DNA of 25,685 bases, taken from contig JACVTC010000098.1 in the NCBI GenBank assembly GCA_016946835.1, positions 697,501 through 723,185 of the forward strand, given 5' to 3'. Under the pieces are notes generated by a model. That model did no database searches, had not been told where the DNA came from, and saw only the letters and a list, made by a program, of their open reading frames with translations. Source of the stretch: Neocallimastix lanati (nom. inval.) (taxonomy: Eukaryota > Neocallimastigomycota > Neocallimastigomycetes > Neocallimastigales > Neocallimastigaceae). The position numbers and the translations under genes were made by a program. Shown one piece after another: positions 19,049-25,685 of this stretch; positions within the stretch are counted from its first letter, which is position 1, and each line of letters starts with the position of its first letter.

Positions 19049-19495
19049 TGGCGAAGTTAGCCAAAGTCTGATACTTTATATAATAAAGTGCCTTATAACT
19101 AGCACAAAGAAAAGTAAAAAAAATTATATAAAAAAACAATCTTACGCCTTCGGTGACGTAAGCTCCTTATTCGCCAGTGCTTGGAAAGTACCCGCACCTT
19201 CGTGTGTTGAAACGTTGAAGGTTGAACTATTATTACCGGGTCGGTAACCAAATACCTTCGTCTACTTTCCAATTAATCTCCAAATTAACTACTATTCAAT
19301 AACCTACTATGAATAGAGTTAATTTGTTGCTATCTGAGAATACACTGTGTATGAGCTCTATCCGCTCCTTGTTATAATTTTACAAAATTTGTTTTTTTAG
19401 AATCTTAATTTTACTTATTTAAAAAAAATTTTTTTTATATATATATATCAAACAAGCGCCATGGGTTAATCAAAGGATTAACGACTTACTTGTTT
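19049..19495 (-). other. Dense cluster of hairpins in the 5' leader RNA of copy A
   Basis: Perfect inverted repeats seen from left to right: TGGC/GCCA (19049-19063); ACTTTAT/ATAAAGT (19073-19089); CTTACG/CGTAAG (19141-19162, extendable to 8 bp in the sense RNA); TTGGAAAGTA/TACTTTCCAA (19181-19190/19263-19272), enclosing two hairpins ACCTTC/GAAGGT (19196-19222) and TTACCG/CGGTAA (19233-19247), hence a possible three-way junction; CAAATTAACT/AGTTAATTTG plus CTATTC/GAATAG (19281-19326, 16 bp with one bulge); ATACA/TGTAT (19340-19352); and AAACAAG/CTTGTTT around GTTAATC/GATTAAC (19450-19495). The stretch is much GC-richer than its surroundings. Retroelement leaders carry packaging, dimerisation and translation signals; which of these apply is unknown. 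Confidence 0.65.
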
Positions 19496-19560
19496 ATCAA
19501 TATAAAATAAAAAAAAAATTAAAAAAAAATCTATGTTATTTACTATTATTTCTATTTAAT

Positions 19561-19578
19561 TCCCCGATATCTCCACCA
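19561..19578 (-). promoter_or_regulatory. tRNA primer binding site of copy A
   Basis: The sense strand reads TGGTGGAGATATCGGGGA, starting 6 nt after the LTR end. Its complement, TCCCCGATATCTCCACCA, has the form of a tRNA 3' end: CCA, discriminator A, a 7-nt acceptor strand and a C-rich T-stem strand. I could not assign the amino acid. Confidence 0.7.
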
Positions 19579-19584
19579 TATAAA

Positions 19585-19889
19585 TGTTAAGGTTTTAGAG
19601 AATTAAATAAAAATAAAGTAAGGAAACACAAATTTTATTTATTTATTTATTTTATTTATTTATTTTATTAAATTTATTTGATTTTATTTGATGATATTTA
19701 AAAATTAGTAGCAAAATTTACAACTATTTATACTTTTTTTCAAGGCATAAAAGTTGTTCTTGCCACTAAATTACATTTTATTTATTTTTTTTTTTTAAAA
19801 ACTATTAAATTTAAATTGATTTTTATAATTAATTATATAAAATTTAATTATAACAATATAAATAAAATACATTTATAATATTAATAAAA

Positions 19890-19891
<2 letters not shown>
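19585..19891 (-). repeat. LTR2: shared LTR (5' LTR of copy A and 3' LTR of copy B)
   Basis: 307 bp with termini TGTTAAGG...TAATAAAACA (TGTT/AACA inverted ends). On its left lies the primer binding site of copy A and on its right the poly-A tract and 3' region of copy B, so a single LTR serves both elements. It resembles LTR1 closely but with several indels. Confidence 0.85.
19724..19733 (-). promoter_or_regulatory. TATA-box candidate in LTR2 (promoter of copy A)
   Basis: The sense strand reads GTATAAATAG, about 150 nt before the LTR end. It is the best TATA-like word in a composition that offers many. Confidence 0.45.

Positions 19892-19947
<56 letters not shown>
19892..19947 (-). promoter_or_regulatory. 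Poly-A polypurine tract candidate of copy B
   Basis: 56 consecutive T on the plus strand (sense poly-A) abut the LTR end CA. It occupies the same position as the 47-base tract of copy A, with a different length. Confidence 0.5.
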
Positions 19948-19949
<2 letters not shown>

Positions 19950-20414
19950 TTATTTATTTAAAAATATCTAAAATATTACTAATAAGAATTTATTTAATTG
20001 GCTATAATTTTTATTACAATCTGTTAAAATATTCAAATAAAAATAAAAATACTATTCTAATATAAAGGTTTTTAATAAAATAAAATATTTTTCAATATAA
20101 AATAAAACATTTCGATATAAAATTTTATAATAAAAAGTTAAAATATAATATATAAATTTTTAATTATCAATATATAAAAATATTATTAATATAAATTTTC
20201 ATTATTAATATAAAAAAAATAAGATTTATTATTAATATTGCTAATATAAGTTTTAAATATATAAAAATATTACTATTAATATAAGATTTAATATAAAAAT
20301 ATAAAGTTTAATATAATTTTTGATTTAATTTTTGATCTTTGGATTTAAAAATTTATTAAAGTACAAAAATAATAATGTACACATAATGTATTAGAAATAA
20401 ATCGTAGATTTAAT

Positions 20415-20442
20415 TAAGAATGCATTATTTAGTACATTCTTA
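20415..20442 (-). other. Hairpin just downstream of pol in copy B
   Basis: Same TAAGAATG/CATTCTTA inverted repeat as copy A, unchanged although the surrounding 3' untranslated region differs at several bases. Confidence 0.4.
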
Positions 20443-20463
20443 TCAAGATGCCCCGACGAAGAC

Positions 20464-23400
20464 TCAAGCTTCTCTGTAAGCGGAGTTAAACTTTACTAAA
20501 TTTTTAAAGTGAACATTCCTATCGAGTTGCTTTCCAGTCTTCTGATCGATTAGGGTTGCCGTGTTGAATTGAATTTTTAAAATTTTAAATGGTCCATTGT
20601 AATATGGTTCTAGCTTAGTGCGGCTAAAGTTTCTAACAAGAACAAGATCACCAGCCTTTAATTCTTTTCCTTTTTTCATACTTATTTGTTCTTCTCGTCT
20701 TGTTGCCCAATACTTGTTAGCATTCTTCACATTTTCGCATGCTTCTCTAGTCCATTGATAATGACGAACAAATTTTTCCATTAAGATTTCATCATATGAT
20801 TTACCTGCATTTTCAATTGTTCTTATGGCTATATCATAAGGCTGTTGGTCTTCTCTTCCATATACTAATTCAAAACTAGAATGTCCAGTAGCTGTATTTT
20901 TGGTAGTTCGAAGTGCCCATAAAGCAGAAGGTAAAACTTCATCCCAATCTTGATTTTTCCTTCCTAATAAACGGAGTAATTTTCCAATTTCTTTATTTCG
21001 GTTTTCAGTGAGACCATTGGATTCAGGGTGATAGGTAGCTATGAATTTTACATAAACATCATAAAGATCAAGAAAGATTTTAGTCATATCAGAAGTGAAT
21101 TGGACTCCATTATCTGTAGTAATAACTTGAGGCACACCATGTCTTGCAAAAACGTTTATTAAAAATTTAATTATATCAGAGGAAGTTATGTTTTCAGTGG
21201 GTTCGGCTTCAACCCATTTGGTAAAGTAATCAACAGTTACTATAATATATTGATTATTATTTCTTGTTTTTGGTAACGGTCCTATAATATCTAATCCTAA
21301 ATGCACAAAGGGACCCTCCACTTTAGTTGGATGGTTTTCGGTTGGTTCTGGATATGGTTGAGGACGATTTAACTGGCATTTTTCACAATTACTAACAATT
21401 CTTTTGATATCTTTAATCATATGATTCCAATAAAAGTTTTTCTTAAGTCTTTGATATGTTTTGTAATATCCTTCGTGGCCAATATTATGAGCTTCTAAAA
21501 TTAATTTAAACCTTTCATTTTCGTCCGTTATTAATTTTCTATAATTTCCATTGTCGATAAAATAATCTTCACCATCAATAACAGTAAACTTTTCATTAAT
21601 AAATTCCTTTATAACTTTAGATAATAATTCTTCATTATTTCCATTAGTAATTTTTGTTAATAATATCTTTCTCTCTTCCTTACTTTTCATTCTTGAAAGA
21701 GCATCAGCTAACACATTCTTTTTGCCTGATTCATATTTTATATTAATTCCGAGCATACTAGCGGTTAGACACCATCTTGTTTGCCTTGCATTCAAAGGTT
21801 CTTTATTCTTAAATAAACCAACTAATGGTTTATGATCTGTGTAAATAGTTGTAGGTAATGGATTTCCTTCAATATAAGATTTAAATTTAGTCATACAGTA
21901 AAACAAAGCGGTTCCTTCTAAATCGGTAATACCATAATTCTTTTCAGCTTTCTTTAAACTTCTACTTATAAAGTGTATTGGATGCTCCTTACCGGTTTCT
22001 TCTTCTTTTTGTAAAAGAACTCCACCAATTCCATTATACGAAGCATCAGTTCTAATGATAAAAGGTTTGTCAAATGACGGAAATTTTAGAATAGGTGCAT
22101 TGATTAATTTTTCTTTTAGGAGTTCAAAGCTTTCTTGTTGTTCTTTATTCCATTCATATTTGGTATTCTTTTTCAATAATTTACATAAAGGTGAGGTAAT
22201 TTGAGCATATTTAGGAATAAAATCACGATAATATCCCACTGCTCCTAAAAATGATCTTAATTCATGAAGTGATGAAGGGGCTTCCCACTTCTTAATAGCT
22301 GTTATCTTACTTTCCATGGGACTTAATCCTTTAGTAGTAAGTTTGTGACCTAATACATCAACTTCAGTTTGAAGAAAATGGCACTTTTCAATATTAATTT
22401 TTAACTTGTTTTCTTTAAATACTTCTAATACTTGTTTAATATGAATTAAATGTTCTTCGATACTTTTTGAATAGATCAAAACATCATCAATAAATACATA
22501 AACAAATTCACCAATAAAAGGGAATAAAATTTTATTCATTTCTCTTTGGAAGGTTGAGGGAGCTCCAGTAAGTCCAAAAGGCATAACCTTAAATTGATAA
22601 TTTCCAAACTTAGTAGTGAAAGTGGTTACTTCAACGCTTTCTTCATCCATTAAGATTTGGTGAAAACCAGAAAATAAATCAAGAGTTGTAAATATTTTAG
22701 CTCCTCCGAGACTATCAAAAATTTCATCTATATATGGAACTGAATAAGAATCTTTTTCTGTCATATCATTGACTTTTCGGTAGTCAATGCACAAGCGCCA
22801 CTTTCCATTGTGTTTTAGAATGAGTACTACTGGAGATGACCATTCTGAACAGGATGGTTCTATCAATCCTTTCTTAATAAGCTTTGTAAGTTCTTCTTTT
22901 AAGATATCTGATTTTAATTTAGTTAACCTATAACTTCTTAATTTTACTGGCTTTGCATTTGCTTTCAAACGGATCTTATGTGGTGAAAGTTTAGAAGGAG
23001 TTAGTTCTTCTGTTGAAGTGGCAACTATGTCAATCATTTCTTTGAGAATTTTAATAATTTGTTCTTTATAATCTTTATTTAAGGTACTTAAAAATTCATC
23101 ACTCTCAATAAATTCCATTGGAGTTAATTCCTTTATAATTTCCTTTTCATTATTCGTTTCTTCAACTTTTCTAATAGTGCAGATTATACTTTCTTCATCA
23201 TAATATTGATTATTTATTTTAGCTATTTCTTCGTATTCACTTTCTGACAAAAGTTTACATAGACTGTTTAAGGTTGGATGAATAAATAAACAATGATCGA
23301 TTTGAGTTTTAAAGTTTATTAACATATCATAAAATGAGTCTTCTTTCTCAATAATTCTAAAGTCCGCATTAAATTCATAATTATTAATTTTTACTGGTAA

Positions 23401-24279
23401 TCGAACAATAATTCCTTCCGAGTATTCTTCATCTTGTGTTGCTAGTTGGATTCTTCCACGACTTTTTCCAACTGTTTCATATTCACCAGGTAATTTATCA
23501 AAATACTGCTTAGTAACGATGCTTAGGTTACTACAAGAATCAATTAAAAGTTTTCCTAGTACTCCGTCAACACTTGCATCAACCATTGCTAAGTCTTCTT
23601 CGGCTACTTCATTACTTTTACTTATGTAGCTATGGTTATAGTTATTTACTAATAAAGTTCGTGCTATTACATTGTCTACAGTTCCAATTATTTTAGACTT
23701 TTCTAACTTTAAACCTTGAGTTAATTGTGAACGAATTTTAGGACATGCATTCAAGAGTTGACCTATCGTAATACTGGATTTAAGATTATTTAAATCATCC
23801 ATAATATTGTAAGGTTCTTTATTATTCATCATTTTGATATTCCTTTTTACTAATTGAGTATTTCCATTATTAGTTTCCTTAGTTTTTGTTGAAATTAATT
23901 TTTCCAAAGTATTAGTTTTATTTTGTTGATTATCTTTATTCATTTCTAGATCTTCTATTTCATTATCGATTACAAGTATATCTTCAGATTCAACTTTTTC
24001 CTTTCCTTTTGATGAATAATTGTTGTTTTCTTCTTTACTTTCTCTTACTCTTGTCATATTTCTTAATTCCTTTTCTTTTTGTTTTTCTTTGTTAATATTT
24101 GGTTGAGTTAAAATTGAAGGAAGTATTTGATTTTTATAAACTTTATTTGGTTTATTATGCAGCTCATTTTCTTTCTTCTTTCTTAAAGCAGGAGTTGCAA
24201 AAGGACGTGGATTATCTTTTAAACTTTTATGTACTTTCTTGGAATTATTTTCTTCTTTTTCGCTGTTATTATCATTCAT
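20464..24279 (-). CDS. pol: Pol polyprotein of copy B
   Basis: 1271 residues, identical in sequence to the Pol of copy A, with the same protease D-S-C, RT FIDD, RNase H, HHCC and D-58-D-35-E motifs and GPF module. At DNA level I count 11 differences from copy A, all within the last 0.5 kb of the gene (20464-20975) and all silent. The frame is open upstream to the overlap with gag, and the slippery heptamer is conserved. Because gag upstream is frameshifted, normal Gag-Pol cannot be produced from this copy unless translation starts downstream of the break. Confidence 0.93.
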   Translation of the reverse strand: MNDNNSEKEENNSKKVHKSLKDNPRPFATPALRKKKENELHNKPNKVYKNQILPSILTQPNINKEKQKEKELRNMTRVRESKEENNNYSSKGKEKVESEDILVIDNEIEDLEMNKDNQQNKTNTLEKLISTKTKETNNGNTQLVKRNIKMMNNKEPYNIMDDLNNLKSSITIGQLLNACPKIRSQLTQGLKLEKSKIIGTVDNVIARTLLVNNYNHSYISKSNEVAEEDLAMVDASVDGVLGKLLIDSCSNLSIVTKQYFDKLPGEYETVGKSRGRIQLATQDEEYSEGIIVRLPVKINNYEFNADFRIIEKEDSFYDMLINFKTQIDHCLFIHPTLNSLCKLLSESEYEEIAKINNQYYDEESIICTIRKVEETNNEKEIIKELTPMEFIESDEFLSTLNKDYKEQIIKILKEMIDIVATSTEELTPSKLSPHKIRLKANAKPVKLRSYRLTKLKSDILKEELTKLIKKGLIEPSCSEWSSPVVLILKHNGKWRLCIDYRKVNDMTEKDSYSVPYIDEIFDSLGGAKIFTTLDLFSGFHQILMDEESVEVTTFTTKFGNYQFKVMPFGLTGAPSTFQREMNKILFPFIGEFVYVFIDDVLIYSKSIEEHLIHIKQVLEVFKENKLKINIEKCHFLQTEVDVLGHKLTTKGLSPMESKITAIKKWEAPSSLHELRSFLGAVGYYRDFIPKYAQITSPLCKLLKKNTKYEWNKEQQESFELLKEKLINAPILKFPSFDKPFIIRTDASYNGIGGVLLQKEEETGKEHPIHFISRSLKKAEKNYGITDLEGTALFYCMTKFKSYIEGNPLPTTIYTDHKPLVGLFKNKEPLNARQTRWCLTASMLGINIKYESGKKNVLADALSRMKSKEERKILLTKITNGNNEELLSKVIKEFINEKFTVIDGEDYFIDNGNYRKLITDENERFKLILEAHNIGHEGYYKTYQRLKKNFYWNHMIKDIKRIVSNCEKCQLNRPQPYPEPTENHPTKVEGPFVHLGLDIIGPLPKTRNNNQYIIVTVDYFTKWVEAEPTENITSSDIIKFLINVFARHGVPQVITTDNGVQFTSDMTKIFLDLYDVYVKFIATYHPESNGLTENRNKEIGKLLRLLGRKNQDWDEVLPSALWALRTTKNTATGHSSFELVYGREDQQPYDIAIRTIENAGKSYDEILMEKFVRHYQWTREACENVKNANKYWATRREEQISMKKGKELKAGDLVLVRNFSRTKLEPYYNGPFKILKIQFNTATLIDQKTGKQLDRNVHFKNLVKFNSAYREA

Positions 24280-24421
24280 TTTTCTTTTTACAGCATTTAT
24301 AATGATATCATCCTCACTTTCAGTTGTGTCACTAAAATCAGATTCTTCAGATTCTTCGTTAAAGGAATTATTATCAATTGGAGTATTCTTAGTAAAAGTA
24401 TTATTTTGTAAATTATTTAAT

Positions 24422-24474
24422 GAAGCTATTGTTTTGTCATTGGGAGTGCTTCTGCTCCCATTTAGAAGTTTAAA
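24422..24474 (-). promoter_or_regulatory. -1 frameshift signal of copy B
   Basis: Sense TTTAAAC at 24474-24468, stem TGGGAG/CTCCCA (24460-24455/24446-24441) and GAAGC/GCTTC (24452-24448/24426-24422). All are the same as in copy A. Confidence 0.8.
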
Positions 24475-25372
24475 GACTTTTTGGAATATATTTCTTTTTT
24501 ATTTTTTTCCATAATCTTATTTAATTGAGGGCAATAGTATGAGTAATGACCTTCTTCCTTACAGAAGAAGCAAGTTTTAACGGATAAATTTCTCATTTTC
24601 TGGGTTGATTCTTCTATAATATCTTGAGGTTTCGGTTTATTATTTGTTTGATTTGTTTGGAAAGTTTCGTTTCTTCTTTTAGGATAAAGTCTTGAAGTAG
24701 TACTGTTTTGATTATTTTGATTATGTTGGGAATTATTAACATTATAGGTATTAATATTATTGTTCCTTACAGAAAGTCTATCTACTTTCTCGGCAATTTT
24801 GAAAGCTTTATCCATACTTATATCATCTTTAAGGGATAATTTCTTCCAGGCTTCATAATTATTTTGAATAGAATCAATATAATCTAGTACACCAATGCGC
24901 TTTCTTCTCTTTTTATCAAGTTTAGTGTACAAAGTTCTATATCTTACATTAAAGTCTTTAATCTTTTCGTTTCTTTTAATTCGCATTGCACGAAGTTCTT
25001 TAAGAAGTAAATTTTGGTCTTCTTTAATACCGTAAAAATTTTCAAGACTTGAAATAATTTTTTCAAGGGAAGGAAATTTAATATCATCATCAACATTTTC
25101 TTCTTCATCATCATCTTCTTCTTCATCTGATGAATCATCACTTTCATCATCACTATCTTCTCCAAATCTTCAATAACGCGTTGTACTTCACCAGAGCTGG
25201 TAAGTAAACAAGCATTAAATATTGTTTCTGGATCTGTAATACCTTGTATCTTGATCCAAAGTTTTAATTCAGTAGCCCAGGACTTAATATCTAAATTGTC
25301 CTTGCTAAGTTTCACAATATCTCTTAATTCTTTTTTCAATTCTTTAAAGCTCAAAGTTGTTTCCTTGGACAT
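24462..25372 (-). pseudogene. gag: gag of copy B, broken by a one-base deletion
   Basis: Compared with copy A, one C is missing in a CCC run: plus strand TCTTCTCCCAAATC at 17984-17997 against TCTTCTCCAAATC near 25156-25168. The break falls at codon 70-71, just before the acidic block. The upstream frame (start 25372, or 25438 with the in-frame upstream methionine) then reads a Met/Lys-rich out-of-frame tail and stops at 24944. The correct frame is open again downstream to the end of gag at 24462, with the CCHC zinc knuckle intact. Everything else in gag appears identical to copy A, so the lesion is recent or an assembly error at a short homopolymer. Confidence 0.88.
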
Positions 25373-25548
25373 TTTGTTTAAATATTTCTTGTTGTATATT
25401 AATGAGGTGATTAAATAAGAATAAATTTGGAAATACAACTTTAAAAATATAATTTAATAGGTAATTTAATATCGAATCAATTTTTAAAAACAATATATTT
25501 TAGTAACTTTTGAAAATAATAATTTTATTTGCTTTCTTTAGTAGATAT

Positions 25549-25685
25549 AAGCTCGAAATCCTTATCGACAACTTAGTAGAAATTATAAAGCACGAGGTTC
25601 TTTTCGACTACTTTATTAAGAATAATTTTTAAGTTCGAAATCTTTATCGACAACTCAATAGAATAATTTTAAGTTCGAAATCTTT
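25549..25685 (-). repeat. Leader tandem repeats of copy B (cut by the window end)
   Basis: Units start at 25549, 25588, 25631 and 25671 with the same order of variants as in copy A. The region between gag and the repeats differs from copy A by one extra A in a short A run. Confidence 0.85.

Larger units (their letters stand above)
12424..19891 (-). mobile_element. Ty3/gypsy LTR retrotransposon, copy A (complete, apparently intact)
   Basis: On the minus strand the order is: 5' LTR (19891-19585), primer binding site (19578-19561), leader with structured RNA and repeats, gag (18200-17289), -1 frameshift signal, pol (to 13291), 3' untranslated part, poly-A polypurine tract and 3' LTR (12732-12424). 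RT followed by RNase H and then integrase is the Ty3/gypsy order. The left boundary is precise: similarity between the two copies of the LTR end begins exactly at TGTTAAGG (12424 and 19585), while the bases before it differ (host ATTCC against TATAAA of the primer-binding side). Gag and Pol are both open, so this copy may be autonomous. The target duplication cannot be seen because the far end of the array is outside the window. Confidence 0.92.
19585..25685 (-). mobile_element. Ty3/gypsy LTR retrotransposon, copy B (5' end outside the window)
   Basis: Head-to-tail with copy A and offset by 7173 bp. It contains the 3' LTR (shared), polypurine tract, pol, frameshift signal, a broken gag and the beginning of the leader repeats. 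The remaining leader, primer binding site and 5' LTR should follow within about 1.4 kb to the right if it is as long as copy A. Because gag is frameshifted, this copy could move only with Gag from another element. Confidence 0.9.

Noticed and set aside
18720-19380. Hammerhead-type ribozyme or tRNA gene in the GC-rich leader
   Set aside because: No hammerhead core (CUGANGA with GAAA) and no matching A and B boxes were found on either strand.

Overview
The window is extremely AT-rich eukaryotic DNA. It has long poly-A/poly-T runs, AAT- and AAATAAT-type microsatellites, short GT...AG introns and widely spaced genes. Together with a 7-transmembrane protein of a type I associate with anaerobic gut fungi, this suggests Neocallimastigomycota (Piromyces/Neocallimastix-like). 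A dictyostelid or another AT-rich protist is the main alternative. The organism is an inference.

Layout. (1) 1-1062, plus strand: the 3' end of a spliced gene (three exons visible, 5' end outside the window) encoding a protein with one C-terminal membrane segment. (2) 1063-3662: non-coding DNA with microsatellites and a 105-bp tandem repeat. (3) 3663-4904, minus strand: an intact single-exon gene for a 413-residue 7-TM protein with a Ser/Asn-rich tail. (4) 4905-12423: about 7.5 kb without a convincing gene, holding several mini/microsatellites and a few weak coding-like remnants. (5) 12424-25685: two nearly identical Ty3/gypsy LTR retrotransposons in head-to-tail tandem on the minus strand. 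They share the middle LTR: LTR1 - element A - LTR2 - element B, with the last part of B outside the window.

Element A (12424-19891, about 7.5 kb) is complete and looks intact. In sense order (minus strand) it has a 307-bp 5' LTR, a tRNA-type primer binding site, a 1.36-kb leader with a dense cluster of hairpins and five 40-bp repeats, gag (zinc knuckle), a -1 frameshift signal, pol (protease, RT, RNase H, integrase with GPF module), a poly-A polypurine tract and the 3' LTR. The gag/pol junction carries the slippery heptamer TTTAAAC in the correct phase. A 7-nt spacer and a sequence able to form a compact H-type pseudoknot follow, so Gag-Pol is most likely made by -1 programmed frameshifting.

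Element B (19585 to beyond the window) encodes a Pol protein identical to that of A, but its gag is broken by a single-base deletion. The copies differ mainly in their left (3') ends: 11 nucleotide differences in the last 0.5 kb of pol, all synonymous, while I saw none in the remaining 3.3 kb. This points to recent duplication or gene conversion with a recombination breakpoint near 13800/20975.
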